From: Marinospirillum alkaliphilum DSM 21637
Lineage (GTDB): Bacteria > Pseudomonadota > Gammaproteobacteria > Pseudomonadales > Halomonadaceae
Assembly: GCF_900119735.1 (NCBI RefSeq)
Contig: NZ_FPJW01000001.1
Location: 282,914 to 346,913, forward strand
Length of the DNA stretch: 64,000 bases
Direction of reading: 5' to 3'
The notes under the pieces are model-generated. The model was not told the DNA's origin, made no database searches, and saw only the letters and a program-made list of their open reading frames with translations. Below are positions 10,895 to 19,841 of this stretch, piece by piece. Within the stretch, counting starts at the first letter, position 1, and each line of letters opens with the position of its first letter. The position numbers and the translations under genes are program-made.

Positions 10895-13597
10895 ATGATT
10901 ACCCCCTTGTTGAAAAAAATCTTTGGCAGTAAGAACGAGCGTGAGCTGAAGCGCCTGCGTAAAATTGTTGAGCAGATTAACGCGCTTGAGCCTCAGTTGG
11001 AGAGTCTGCAGGAAGCTGATTTTAAACAGCGGACCCAGGCTTTAAAGGAGCGAGCCGCACAAGGTGAATCGCTGGATCGTTTGTTGCCTGAAAGTTTTGC
11101 CCTGGTCCGTGAAGCCAGTAAGCGGGCTTTAGGCATGCGCCATTTTGATGTGCAGCTGATCGGTGGCATGGTACTGCACGAAGGCAAGATTGCTGAAATG
11201 CGTACTGGTGAAGGTAAAACACTGGTAGCCACCCTGGCGGTTTACCTTAATGCCCTGGCAGGAAAAGGTGTTCACGTTGTTACGGTAAACGATTACCTGG
11301 CGCGTCGCGATGCGGGCTGGATGGGGCGCCTTTATAACTATCTGGGCCTGACAGTGGGTGTCATTTATTCCGGTCAAAGCCAGGAAGAGAAGCGCACGGC
11401 GTACCAGGCGGATATCACTTACGGCACCAACAACGAATTTGGTTTTGATTACCTGCGCGACAACATGGCTTTTTCGTTGCAGGACCGCGTACAGCGCGAT
11501 CTTTTTTATGCGGTGGTGGATGAGGTTGACTCCATCCTGATTGATGAAGCGCGTACCCCGCTGATTATTTCTGGTGCTGCTGAAGACAGCTCAGAGCTTT
11601 ATCGAGCAATTAATCGTTTGATGCCGTCTCTGAAGCCCTGGGATGAAGAAGCAGAGGTAGGCGATTTTATTGTTGATGAAAAACAACGCAGCATTGAACT
11701 GACGGAACAAGGCCACCAGTTGGTTGAAGAGTTGCTGACCAAAGAAGGCCTGTTGAAAGAGGGTGATAGCCTCTACGCAGCAGGTAATCTGAATCTGCTG
11801 CACCATGTGCATTCAGCGCTGCGTGCACACCAGATGTTCCATAAAGATGTGGACTATATCGTCAGCGAAGGTCAGGTGGTCATTGTTGATGAGCACACTG
11901 GACGCACGATGCCGGGCCGTCGTTGGGGCGAGGGACTGCATCAGGCCGTTGAGGCAAAAGAAGGCCTGCGTATTCAGGCAGAAAGCCAGACTCTTGCTTC
12001 CACTACCTTCCAGAACTATTTCCGTATTTACGAAAAACTCTCTGGTATGACCGGTACGGCTGATACGGAAGCCTATGAGTTTAATCACATCTACGGTCTT
12101 GATGTGGTGGTCATTCCTACCAACCGTCCGGTACAGCGTATTGACCTGAACGACCTGGTCTACATGACTGCTGAAGAGAAATACGCAGCCATTATTGAAG
12201 ACGTTCGTTACTGTGTTGAGAAGGGTCAACCAGTACTGGTGGGTACGGCATCCATCGAAACCTCTGAATATGTCAGTCGCTTGCTGAAAAAAGCAGGTGT
12301 CCAGCATAAAGTACTGAATGCCAAGCAGCATGAAAGTGAAGCGGAAATCATTGCTCAGGCAGGACGTCCGGGTGCTGTGACGCTGGCTACCAACATGGCC
12401 GGTCGTGGTACAGACATCATGCTGGGTGGCAACTGGGAAGCTGAAGCGGCCAAGCTGGCAGATGCCACCCCTGAGAAGCTCGAAAAACTCAAGAGTGAGT
12501 GGCAGCAACGTCATGATGCGGTGTTGGAAGCTGGTGGCCTGCATGTCATCGGTACAGAGCGCCATGAATCACGCCGTATTGATAATCAGCTGCGAGGCCG
12601 CTCTGGTCGCCAGGGTGATCCTGGCAGTACCCGCTTCTTCTTGTCGCTTGAAGATAACTTGATGCGGATTTTTGCATCAGAGCGCGTCAAGAACATGATG
12701 TCCATGCTTGGCATGAAAGAAGGTGAGGCCATTGAACACAAGATGGTCACCAATGCCGTTGAAAAAGCACAGCGTAAGGTTGAAAGTCGTAACTTTGACA
12801 TCCGTAAACAGCTGCTGGAATACGATGATGTCAATAACGATCAGCGCCGTGTTGTGTACAGCCAGCGTCGTGAAATTCTGGAAGCAGAGGAAATTGCAGA
12901 AGAAGTAACGCTGATGCGTCAGGACGTGCTGGATGATGCAGTTTCACAGTTTATACCACCTCAATCGATGCCCGAACAGTGGCGCATTGCCGAGTTGGAA
13001 AAACATCTGGAAGCAGAGTTTAATCTGTCAGTCCCTGTTCAGCAGTGGCTGGATGAAGACAAGCAACTGCATGAAGAAAGTCTGCGTGAGAAGTTGCAGC
13101 AGGCATTGCAGGATGCTTATGCTGAAAAGGAGCAGCAGGCTGGTGCAGAACTGCTTCGCAAGTTTGAGCAGCAGGTGATGCTACAGGTACTGGATACCCG
13201 CTGGAAAGAGCACCTGCAAAGCATGGATCAGTTGCGACAGGGTATCCATCTGCGTGGTTATGCTCAGAAGAATCCGAAACAGGAATACAAGCGTGAAGCT
13301 TATGGGCTGTTTGAGCACTTCCTTGGTAATGTACGCAAGGATGTGGTGCGTATTCTCAGCCACGTTAAGATTCGTACACCAGAGGAAGTTGAAGCGCTGG
13401 AACGGCAGCGCCGAGCGGAATCTGAGCTGTTGATGCAGCGTCAGAATGCTCGCCACGAAAACCCGGACGCAGCTTCAGGGCAGCAGGATGGCAGTGCACA
13501 GCCGTTCAAGCGTGATTTTCCAAAGGTAGGGCGTAACGATCCTTGTCCTTGTGGTTCAGGCAAAAAATTCAAGCAGTGTCATGGCAAGCTCAGTTGA
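10895..13597 (+). CDS. secA: SecA, preprotein translocase ATPase
   Basis: Motor that pushes unfolded preproteins through SecYEG. The 900-residue protein has NBD1 with [11 protein letters not shown] (Walker A, near 105) and [19 protein letters not shown] (Walker B and the following motif), the preprotein cross-linking domain, NBD2 with [15 protein letters not shown] and [20 protein letters not shown], and a C-terminal zinc motif [17 protein letters not shown] that binds SecB and phospholipid. Length is typical of gammaproteobacteria. A 184-base leader separates it from the M23 gene; no SecM-like leader peptide was recognised. Confidence 0.99.
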   Translation: MITPLLKKIFGSKNERELKRLRKIVEQINALEPQLESLQEADFKQRTQALKERAAQGESLDRLLPESFALVREASKRALGMRHFDVQLIGGMVLHEGKIAEMRTGEGKTLVATLAVYLNALAGKGVHVVTVNDYLARRDAGWMGRLYNYLGLTVGVIYSGQSQEEKRTAYQADITYGTNNEFGFDYLRDNMAFSLQDRVQRDLFYAVVDEVDSILIDEARTPLIISGAAEDSSELYRAINRLMPSLKPWDEEAEVGDFIVDEKQRSIELTEQGHQLVEELLTKEGLLKEGDSLYAAGNLNLLHHVHSALRAHQMFHKDVDYIVSEGQVVIVDEHTGRTMPGRRWGEGLHQAVEAKEGLRIQAESQTLASTTFQNYFRIYEKLSGMTGTADTEAYEFNHIYGLDVVVIPTNRPVQRIDLNDLVYMTAEEKYAAIIEDVRYCVEKGQPVLVGTASIETSEYVSRLLKKAGVQHKVLNAKQHESEAEIIAQAGRPGAVTLATNMAGRGTDIMLGGNWEAEAAKLADATPEKLEKLKSEWQQRHDAVLEAGGLHVIGTERHESRRIDNQLRGRSGRQGDPGSTRFFLSLEDNLMRIFASERVKNMMSMLGMKEGEAIEHKMVTNAVEKAQRKVESRNFDIRKQLLEYDDVNNDQRRVVYSQRREILEAEEIAEEVTLMRQDVLDDAVSQFIPPQSMPEQWRIAELEKHLEAEFNLSVPVQQWLDEDKQLHEESLREKLQQALQDAYAEKEQQAGAELLRKFEQQVMLQVLDTRWKEHLQSMDQLRQGIHLRGYAQKNPKQEYKREAYGLFEHFLGNVRKDVVRILSHVKIRTPEEVEALERQRRAESELLMQRQNARHENPDAASGQQDGSAQPFKRDFPKVGRNDPCPCGSGKKFKQCHGKLS

Positions 13598-13634
13598 GTA
13601 AGCTGCAATTACCTGATTAAACAGGAAGATTGAT

Positions 13635-13659
13635 ACCCCTGGCTCGATTGAGCCGGGGT
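13635..13659. repeat. Perfect hairpin with one bulge between secA and argJ
   Basis: ACCCC-T-GGCTC, loop GATT, GAGCC-GGGGT. Ten base pairs with a single bulged T, 38 bases after the secA stop. No T tract follows in either direction, so it may be a weak terminator or an RNA 3'-end stabiliser. Confidence 0.5.
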
Positions 13660-13719
13660 GAAAGGAAGCTTTGGGATAGTCCAAATCGTTAGAATTGAAT
13701 AGCGCTGGGGTGGAGTGTT

Positions 13720-14937
13720 ATGGCCGTTGGTGAGCTGGTGTTGCCTGAGTTTGAAACAATTGATGGTGTCAGGATCGGTACGGCCAGTGCAGGCATTAAA
13801 AAGCCGGGCCGCAAGGACTTGGTGATCTTTGAGCTGGCTGAAGGCAGCAGTGTTGCCGGTGTATTCACTCTCAATGCTTTTTGTGCTGCTCCAGTACAGG
13901 TTTCTCGTGAACACCTGCAAAAGAGTGCGCCGCGCTTTTTTCTGATCAATACCGGTAATGCCAATGCTGGAACAGGTGTGTCGGGCCTGGAAAATGCACG
14001 CCAAAGCTGTCAAGCCGTTGCAGATCTGGCTGGTGTAACAGCAAGTGCAGTACTGCCATTTTCAACGGGTGTGATTGGTGAACCCCTGCCGATGGATCGA
14101 CTGCTGTCAGCCTTGCCGGCTGCCCTCGAGGCCTTGTCGGAAAAAGGTTGGGCTGATGCCGCCGCTGGTATCATGACCACAGACACCAAGCCCAAGGGTG
14201 CTACGGCCAGCTGCATGATTAATGGACAGCCGGTTAAAATCAGTGGCATCGCAAAGGGTGCGGGCATGATTCGACCCAACATGGCCACCATGCTGGGTTT
14301 TGTTGCCACGGATGCTGCCATTGCCCAGCCACTGTTAAAACAGTTGCTGAGTGAAGCTGCAGACGCCAGTTTCAACCGTATTACCATTGATGGTGACACC
14401 TCCACCAATGATTGCTGCATGTTGGTTGCCACCGGACGTTCTGCCGAAATTAATGCTGCAGATCATCAAGCCGTGGAGGCTTTCCGCACTTGCCTGAAGC
14501 AAGTGATGACTCAACTGGCTCATACCATCGTCCGTGATGGTGAAGGGGCGACCAAATTTGTTACCGTCAAGGTAGAACAGGCAGGCTGCCGTGAAGAAGC
14601 ACTGGAAGCTGCTTTTACTGTTGCTCACTCCCCGCTGGTTAAAACAGCGCTGTATGCCAGTGATGCCAACTGGGGACGCATTCTGGCGGCAGTAGGGCGT
14701 GCACCAGGCCTGGAAAACCTGGATGTATCTGGTGTGACGGTTTATCTGGGTGATGTGTTGCTGGTGGAAAAGGGTGGCCGTGCAGCCAGTTACACGGAAG
14801 CAGCAGGCTCAGCAGTGATGAAGCAGGCAGAAATCACTTTCCGCATTCTGCTGGGACGCGGTGAAATCAGCGAAACCGTGTGGACCTGCGACTTCTCGCA
14901 CGATTACGTCACCATCAACGCTGACTATCGCACTTGA
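13720..14937 (+). CDS. argJ: ArgJ, glutamate N-acetyltransferase / ornithine acetyltransferase
   Basis: Transfers the acetyl group from N-acetylornithine to glutamate (and can use acetyl-CoA) in arginine synthesis. The 405-residue precursor self-cleaves before the threonine of the ATML motif, here IRPNMATMLGFVATD, to give alpha and beta chains. Other conserved blocks are NTGNANAGTG, TTDTKPKGA and ITIDGDTSTND. The C-terminal half contains ASDANWGRILAAVGRA. It follows secA after 122 bases and is followed by the Nudix gene after 13 bases, so the two are likely co-transcribed. Confidence 0.97.
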   Translation: MAVGELVLPEFETIDGVRIGTASAGIKKPGRKDLVIFELAEGSSVAGVFTLNAFCAAPVQVSREHLQKSAPRFFLINTGNANAGTGVSGLENARQSCQAVADLAGVTASAVLPFSTGVIGEPLPMDRLLSALPAALEALSEKGWADAAAGIMTTDTKPKGATASCMINGQPVKISGIAKGAGMIRPNMATMLGFVATDAAIAQPLLKQLLSEAADASFNRITIDGDTSTNDCCMLVATGRSAEINAADHQAVEAFRTCLKQVMTQLAHTIVRDGEGATKFVTVKVEQAGCREEALEAAFTVAHSPLVKTALYASDANWGRILAAVGRAPGLENLDVSGVTVYLGDVLLVEKGGRAASYTEAAGSAVMKQAEITFRILLGRGEISETVWTCDFSHDYVTINADYRT

Positions 14938-14950
14938 GGTTTTTCTAACC

Positions 14951-15892
14951 ATGCCACAACCCTTACTGGTTGCTGCTGCTGCCATTATCAATGAGCAAGG
15001 CCAGGTGCTGATTGCACGTCGGCCTGTTAATGCAGATCAGGGCGGGTTGTGGGAGTTCCCCGGCGGCAAGTTGGCACCTTATGAGACAGGATTGCAGGCC
15101 CTGAAGCGGGAAATACATGAGGAGCTCGGCATTGAAATACAAAAAGCCAGGCCGTTGATCCGGGTGCGTCATGAATACCCGGGAAAAACCGTGCTACTGG
15201 ATGTATGGAAAGTGCTGGACTTCTCGGGAGAACCCTGGGGGCGTGAAGGACAGCCAGTACGCTGGGTGGATATGCAGGACTTGGGTGATTACTCCTTTCC
15301 TGCAGCCAATCGCCCGATTCTGAATGCCATACGTTTGCCAGATCAATATATGGTGACTGGTGATTTTGCATCGCCAGAAATGGCGTTGCAGCGACTCCAT
15401 CAAGCGCTGGAACAAGGCATCCGGTTGGTGCAACTGCGCGCCCCGCAACTGGATGCTGAAGCCTATCGCTTGGTGGCGCAGCAGTTTCTGGAGGCCTGTC
15501 GCAAAGCCAATGCCCAGTTATTGCTGAATGCTGATCCAGCATTGCTGGAACAAGTGGATGCTGATGGTGTGCACCTGAATTCAGCTCGCCTGGCAGCCTT
15601 CCATCATCGCCCGGTGAGCAGTAACAAGTGGCTGTCTGTTGCTTGCCATGACCTGGCCAGCTTGAAAAAGGCTGAAACCTTGCAGGCTGATCTGGCGACC
15701 TTGTCACCGATACAAGTAACAAGCTGTCATCCAGATGTGGCACCGTTAGGTTGGCAAGCGTTTCAGGAGCTGATTAAACAGGTCCGCATGCCGGTCTATG
15801 CGCTGGGAGGGATGTCGCCCACCGACCGTGACAGGGTTTTTGGTCTGGGTGGGCAGGGTGTTGCTGGTATCAGCTGTTACTGGTCTTCCTGA
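14951..15892 (+). CDS. Nudix (MutT-like) hydrolase fused to a thiamine-phosphate-synthase-like domain
   Basis: Two-domain protein of 313 residues. The N-terminal domain (about 1-130) is MutT-like, beginning [20 protein letters not shown] and carrying a full Nudix box: GGKL....E then REIHEELGI, with all acidic residues in place. The C-terminal domain (about 135-313) is a TIM-barrel related to ThiE, with [28 protein letters not shown] and VYALGGMSP. The fusion is known from Pseudomonas next to argJ. The likely activity is hydrolysis of oxidised dGTP; the second domain's substrate is unknown and no thi gene is nearby. The ATG at 14951 follows GAGGT overlapping the argJ stop. Confidence 0.88.
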   Translation: MPQPLLVAAAAIINEQGQVLIARRPVNADQGGLWEFPGGKLAPYETGLQALKREIHEELGIEIQKARPLIRVRHEYPGKTVLLDVWKVLDFSGEPWGREGQPVRWVDMQDLGDYSFPAANRPILNAIRLPDQYMVTGDFASPEMALQRLHQALEQGIRLVQLRAPQLDAEAYRLVAQQFLEACRKANAQLLLNADPALLEQVDADGVHLNSARLAAFHHRPVSSNKWLSVACHDLASLKKAETLQADLATLSPIQVTSCHPDVAPLGWQAFQELIKQVRMPVYALGGMSPTDRDRVFGLGGQGVAGISCYWSS

Positions 15893-16071
15893 TCATCCAG
15901 ATCGGTGATGGCTGGTTCACCGGGAATCTTGTGTTCTTCAGCAGCCCATTCACCCAAATCGATCAGTTTGCAGCGTTCGCTGCAAAAGGGCCGCCAGGGG
16001 TTTTCTTTGCCAAGGATGGAGGGTTTGCCACAGGTTGGGCAGGGAAAAATCCGGGTTGGTTCACCTTTCAT
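15877..16071 (-). CDS. yacG: YacG, DNA gyrase inhibitor zinc protein
   Basis: Small 64-residue zinc-finger protein. Cysteines occur as CPTCG (residues 11-14) and FCSERCK (about 29-33), the four ligands of the YacG zinc ribbon, followed by [16 protein letters not shown] and an acidic tail. In E. coli the protein binds GyrB and blocks its DNA binding. It overlaps coaE by four bases (ATGA) and its end overlaps the tail of the convergent Nudix gene by 16 bases. Confidence 0.92.
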   Translation of the reverse strand: MKGEPTRIFPCPTCGKPSILGKENPWRPFCSERCKLIDLGEWAAEEHKIPGEPAITDLDDQEDQ

Positions 16072-16709
16072 GCGCTTTTTTCTTCAGCCAGTTTTAAATA
16101 GTGTTGATGCAGGCATTCTACCTGTTGTTGCAGCTCACTCAAGCTCCCGGTGTTGTTAATCACATCATCGGCTCGTTTGATTCGGTCTTCCCTTTTGATC
16201 TGCTGGGCAAGAATACGCTCGACTAATTCTGGCGTGTTGCCATCACGTTGGCAGGTGCGCTCTATTTGCATTGCTTCAGGCACGTCAATCACCAGTACGC
16301 GGTCCACGTGCTGATGCTGTGCGGTTTCCAATAACAGTGGGGAAGACAGGATGCTATAAATTGACTGATTCTGTTTTAATGCCCTTGACACCTGCTCAGC
16401 AACCCAGGGATGGATTAACTGTTCAAGCCAGATGCGTGCCTGCTGATTATTAAAAACCAGTTCCCTCAGTTGGGCGCGGTCAAGGCTGCCGTCGTCGTTT
16501 TGAAGTTGATAACCAAAATGCAAGAAGACCTGATCAAGCAAAGGCGAGCCTGAAGCCAGTGCCTGACGGGCAAGAACATCAGTATCAATCACATTGATGC
16601 CAAGTTTTTCAAAGATATTTGATGCGGCTGTTTTCCCTGATCCAATTCCGCCAGTTAAACCAACAATTAATCGGGGCTTCTGCTGATCTATAATATCGTT
16701 GCCAGTCAT
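16068..16709 (-). CDS. coaE: CoaE, dephospho-CoA kinase
   Basis: Last step of coenzyme A synthesis: phosphorylates the ribose 3'-OH of dephospho-CoA. The 213-residue protein has a P-loop [22 protein letters not shown] near the N-terminus, [17 protein letters not shown] (substrate site), and [28 protein letters not shown] with [17 protein letters not shown] near the end, the standard CoaE blocks. It is co-transcribed with yacG. In Pseudomonas pilD normally precedes it; here pilD is about 20 kb away. Confidence 0.95.
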   Translation of the reverse strand: MTGNDIIDQQKPRLIVGLTGGIGSGKTAASNIFEKLGINVIDTDVLARQALASGSPLLDQVFLHFGYQLQNDDGSLDRAQLRELVFNNQQARIWLEQLIHPWVAEQVSRALKQNQSIYSILSSPLLLETAQHQHVDRVLVIDVPEAMQIERTCQRDGNTPELVERILAQQIKREDRIKRADDVINNTGSLSELQQQVECLHQHYLKLAEEKSA

Positions 16710-16739
16710 TTGAAAGCTTTGTGCCTCGGTTTCATGAAA

Positions 16740-16810
16740 CTAAAAATAAAATTATATTGATTTGAATGTCAGGCTTGCGTAAAAAATTTTTTTGTATAAA
16801 AATTACTCCG
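16740..16810 (+). promoter_or_regulatory. A/T-rich divergent control region between coaE and the mvaT homologue
   Basis: The gap between the two divergent genes is strongly A/T rich and contains a run of six A and seven T at 16781-16793 followed by TATAAA at 16795-16800. TTGCGT at 16775-16780 is too close to TATAAA (14 bases) for a canonical promoter. MvaT-type proteins bind such A/T-rich, flexible DNA, so autoregulation is plausible but inferred. Confidence 0.35.
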
Positions 16811-16837
16811 CCTGTTGAAATTCCCCTGGAGAAAAAT

Positions 16838-17206
16838 ATGTCTATTTTAGCATCCTACCGTGAAAAAGAAGAGTTACTGCGCAAGCTTCAGGATGAACTT
16901 AAAAAAATGGAAGAAAACCAGCAATTAAAGAAAGAGCTGGATTTCAAAAGTGAAGTGGAAGCACTGCTGGATAAACACCAGCGCTCTGTAGCCGACCTGC
17001 TCGAAATTTTTGGCCTGAATGCTTCAACATCCACTAAAGTTTCTGGTCGTGGCAACCGTCGTAGCCGCAAGATGAAGGTGTATCAGAACCCCAAAACGGG
17101 CGAAAAGATTGAAACCCGTGGTGGTAACCACAAGATTCTGAAAGAGTGGAAAAAAGAGCACGGTTCAGAGACGGTTGAAGGCTGGCTGGTAGAAGAAAAG
17201 GATTAA
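16838..17206 (+). CDS. mvaT: MvaT/MvaU-family H-NS-like xenogeneic silencer
   Basis: Nucleoid protein that coats and silences A/T-rich foreign DNA. The 122-residue product has an N-terminal coiled coil (about 1-60, rich in E, K and L) for oligomerisation, a basic linker (GRGNRRSRKMK), and a C-terminal DNA-binding domain with YQNPKTGEKIETRGGNHK and LKEWKKEHGSETVEGW, which matches MvaT rather than enterobacterial H-NS. The start is the ATG at 16838 after CTGGAG; an in-frame upstream extension of 24 residues lacks family support. A terminator follows directly. Distinguishing MvaT from MvaU is not possible by eye. Confidence 0.9.
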   Translation: MSILASYREKEELLRKLQDELKKMEENQQLKKELDFKSEVEALLDKHQRSVADLLEIFGLNASTSTKVSGRGNRRSRKMKVYQNPKTGEKIETRGGNHKILKEWKKEHGSETVEGWLVEEKD

Positions 17207-17220
17207 CTGTCTGCAGCTCA

Positions 17221-17252
17221 AAAAAAGCCCTGACTAAGATCAGGGCTTTTTT
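17221..17252. terminator. Rho-independent terminator after the mvaT homologue (bidirectional)
   Basis: AAAAAAGCCCTGA, six-base loop, TCAGGGCTTTTTT: a 13-base perfect stem with A/T flanks on both sides. It can also serve the convergent gene ending at 17276. Confidence 0.93.
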
Positions 17253-17275
17253 ATATCCGTGACGGAACTTATAAA

Positions 17276-17851
17276 TCAAATGGTGTTGCTTACCAAACTC
17301 ACATGGTTTGCCGGGATATCTCTATCGATATATGCCATGCCCAGCAGTTTTAAATATTCCATGCGATCAGCTTTCATCAGGTCGATGACCGGTAGGTTGA
17401 ATCCGTTATCCTGATAGATCTCAGCCAGGTATGCCAGGTAGTGCTCACCTGCTTCCAGCAATAACAGGCTGGCAGCGCCTACATCCGGCCTTATCTCGGC
17501 GTTCAGGTTTTCAGGGAGCTGCACTGCAAACACAACCGGTTCCTCCTTGCCCTCAAAGCGTACGCTGCGATTGCGAACAGTTTGTCTGGCCCAATACCAG
17601 GCCAAGGCTTTACTTTGAGTGAGGAAAACAGGTTCGGTGGTGTCTGTATAACCATCATCACCAATGGTTGCCATGGTTTTTCTGGTGGCTTCTCTCAGGG
17701 CTTGATCACCAGAGCGCAGTATCCCTTGCTGCTGAATGGACTCAATCAGCGCCGAGGAGGTGCCGTGGTACCAGACATTGCTGGTGGCAAAACCCTGTTC
17801 AGTTAATAAATCTTTGGAGTCTTTCAGAAAAGCCGGTGTGTCAGTCATCAT
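17276..17851 (-). CDS. Conserved hypothetical protein with ADP-ribosyltransferase-like motifs
   Basis: A 191-residue soluble protein with no signal peptide or membrane segment that I cannot assign to a named family with certainty. Its N-terminal half has VWYHGTSSALIESIQQQGI (about 26-44), then EPVFLTQSKALAWYWARQTV (about 73-92) and EPVVFAVQLPE. The pattern Y-H-G-T/S with a following helix, then a (V/I)F(L/V)T-x3-A-x2-(Y/W) strand-helix, is that of the PARP/ART fold as in Tpt1 and related NAD-dependent enzymes. A glutamate at the usual catalytic place cannot be fixed by eye. It stands alone between two terminators, convergent with mvaT, and shares no operon. Function unknown. Confidence 0.7.
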   Translation of the reverse strand: MMTDTPAFLKDSKDLLTEQGFATSNVWYHGTSSALIESIQQQGILRSGDQALREATRKTMATIGDDGYTDTTEPVFLTQSKALAWYWARQTVRNRSVRFEGKEEPVVFAVQLPENLNAEIRPDVGAASLLLLEAGEHYLAYLAEIYQDNGFNLPVIDLMKADRMEYLKLLGMAYIDRDIPANHVSLVSNTI

Positions 17852-17965
17852 TGAGCCACTTATTCAGTTTGCAGTAGAAATCAGCCTGGAAGCCTCTGAT
17901 TGACTATTGTGCTTGCCCTTGCCTGCACTCATTGCGCTAATCAAAAGTTTCCTTGTCATTCTAAC

Positions 17966-18002
17966 AAAAAAAGGCGACACCTTCTGGAAGGGTCGCCTTT
18001 TT
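17966..18002. terminator. Rho-independent terminator downstream of aceA
   Basis: Outer stem AAAGGCGAC / GTCGCCTTT with an inner CCTT-CTGG-AAGG hairpin and one bulged A, flanked by A on the left and T on the right. Read on the minus strand it terminates aceA; the symmetry would also work for plus-strand transcripts. Confidence 0.88.
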
Positions 18003-18057
18003 ATCAGGATGCTTCTGACACGATGCTAAGATGAGTCAGAACACGTCCCTTGTCAGC

Positions 18058-19653
18058 TTAGCTGAACTGGTTGGAGGTGTTTTTGGCACCACCGGCTTTC
18101 AGAGCCGCTTCACCAGCGTAGTATTCCTTGTGGTCGTCACCGATGTCAGAACCAGACATGTTCTGGTGCTTCACACAGGCGATGCCCTGACGGATTTCCT
18201 TACGCTGTACGCCTTCCACGTAGCCCAGCATACCTGCTTCACCGAAGTACTCTTTCGCCAGGTTGTCTACAGACAAGGCAGTGGTGTGGTAAGTCGGCAG
18301 TGTAATCAGGTGGTGGAACACGTTGGCTTCACGTGAACAATCGGCCTGGAAGGTGCGAACACGTGCATCAGCTTCAGCAGACAGTTCAGAGTCGTCGTAC
18401 TTGGCGTTCATCAGGTCGGCACGGTCATAGGCAGAAACGTCTTTGCCTTGCTCAACCCAGGAGTCAAACACCTGCTGACGGAAGTTCAGTGTCCAGTTGA
18501 AAGAAGGCGAGTTGTTGTAAACCAGTTTGGCATCCGGGTGTACTTTGCGCACTTCATTCATCATGTCACGGATTTCGTGAACAGTCGGAACAGCAGTTTC
18601 GATCCACAGCAGGTCGGCACCGGCATTGATGGCTTCAACACAGTCGAATACACAACGCTCGTGACCAGTGCCTTCGCGGAACTGGTACAGGCCGGAAGCC
18701 AGACGCTTCGGACGAACCAGTTTGCCGTTACGGCTGATCAGTACGTCACCTTCAGAGGTTTGCTCAGGAGTGACTTCTTCACAATCCAGGTAGGAGTTGT
18801 AAACGTCACCCTGGTCGCCTGGCTCGCGCACTACAGCGATTTCCTTGGTCAGACCAGCGCCTTCAGAGTCGGTACGGGCAACAATCACACCGTCATCCAC
18901 ACCCAGCTCCAGGAAAGCGTAACGCAGGGCACGCAGTTTGGCGTGGAAGTCGTTGTGAGGAACGGTCACTTTACCGTCCTGGTGACCGCACTGCTTCTCG
19001 TCAGCCACCTGGTTTTCGATCTGCAGACAGCAGGCGCCGGCTTCGATCATTTTCTTGGCCAGCAGGTAGGTCGCTTCAGCGTTACCAAAACCAGCGTCGA
19101 TGTCGGCAATGATTGGCACTACGTGAGTCTGGTGGTTGTCGATCTGCTTCTGAACTTCGGCTTCTTTAGCCTTGTCGCCAGCTTCGCGGGCTTTGTCCAG
19201 TTCACGGAACAGGCCACCCAGTTCACGGGCATCAGCCTGGCGCAGGAATTTGTAGAGTTCTTCAACCAGGTTGGCAACAACGGTTTTTTCGTGCATGGAC
19301 TGGTCAGGCAGTGGACCGAACTCGGAACGCAGGGCAGCAACCATCCAGCCAGACAGGTAGAGGTACTTGCGCTCGGTGGTGCCGAAGTGCTTCTTGATGG
19401 AGATCAGCTTCTGCTGACCTACAAAACCGTGCCAGCAGCCCAGGGACTGGGTGTATTTGGTTTTGTCCTTGTCGAACTCAGCCATGTCACGGCGCATGAT
19501 GCCAGCGGTGTAACGCGCAATGTCCAGGCCGGTCTTGAATTTGTTCTGAGCGCGCATACGAGCGACATATTCAGGATTGATCGCATCCCATGCAGAACCA
19601 TTTTTGGCTTTCAGTGTTGCGACTGCATCGATGTCTTTCTGATAAGTTGACAT
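18058..19653 (-). CDS. aceA: Isocitrate lyase, 531-residue Pseudomonas-type
   Basis: Cleaves isocitrate to glyoxylate and succinate in the glyoxylate shunt. The 531 residues belong to the longer subfamily seen in Pseudomonas, not the 430-residue E. coli form. The catalytic loop is DEKQCGHQDGKV with the active cysteine at about 222; Mg and substrate contacts lie in IADIDAGFGNAEATYLLAKK, ARTDSEGA and YNNSPSFNW. It is transcribed alone, with a terminator downstream. Expression is probably controlled from the upstream gap, which contains a perfect palindrome at 19787-19818. Strong codon bias suggests high expression. Confidence 0.97.
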   Translation of the reverse strand: MSTYQKDIDAVATLKAKNGSAWDAINPEYVARMRAQNKFKTGLDIARYTAGIMRRDMAEFDKDKTKYTQSLGCWHGFVGQQKLISIKKHFGTTERKYLYLSGWMVAALRSEFGPLPDQSMHEKTVVANLVEELYKFLRQADARELGGLFRELDKAREAGDKAKEAEVQKQIDNHQTHVVPIIADIDAGFGNAEATYLLAKKMIEAGACCLQIENQVADEKQCGHQDGKVTVPHNDFHAKLRALRYAFLELGVDDGVIVARTDSEGAGLTKEIAVVREPGDQGDVYNSYLDCEEVTPEQTSEGDVLISRNGKLVRPKRLASGLYQFREGTGHERCVFDCVEAINAGADLLWIETAVPTVHEIRDMMNEVRKVHPDAKLVYNNSPSFNWTLNFRQQVFDSWVEQGKDVSAYDRADLMNAKYDDSELSAEADARVRTFQADCSREANVFHHLITLPTYHTTALSVDNLAKEYFGEAGMLGYVEGVQRKEIRQGIACVKHQNMSGSDIGDDHKEYYAGEAALKAGGAKNTSNQFS

Positions 19654-19786
19654 GCTATTTCCTCAAAACAGGTGCTGGTTTATTGACGTCCACGGTTAAC
19701 ATCTCGGGTTGCCAACCGTTTGGTGCAGTGCATCATGCACCAGCATCCATCGAGATACAAATAGGCATTAGTCGGGGGGTTTTGGT

Positions 19787-19818
19787 TGTAATTTGACTAC
19801 AGTGGTAGTCAAATTACA
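19787..19818. promoter_or_regulatory. Perfect 14-base inverted repeat upstream of aceA, candidate operator
   Basis: TGTAATTTGACTAC (19787-19800), spacer AGTG, then the exact reverse complement at 19805-19818. It lies about 135-165 bases upstream of the aceA start and just after the stop of the GNAT gene, in the same direction. No T run follows, which argues against a terminator. Each arm, with its flanking base, also looks like a TGTA-N7-TACA half-symmetric site. A regulator of the glyoxylate shunt is the simplest binder. Confidence 0.6.
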
Positions 19819-19841
19819 GGATCATGACGGGAAGTGATTTA

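Noticed and set aside
18448-19650. A 400-codon open frame antisense to aceA
   Set aside because: It mirrors a highly expressed, strongly codon-biased gene, which produces long antisense frames. The translation has no family features and no ribosome site.
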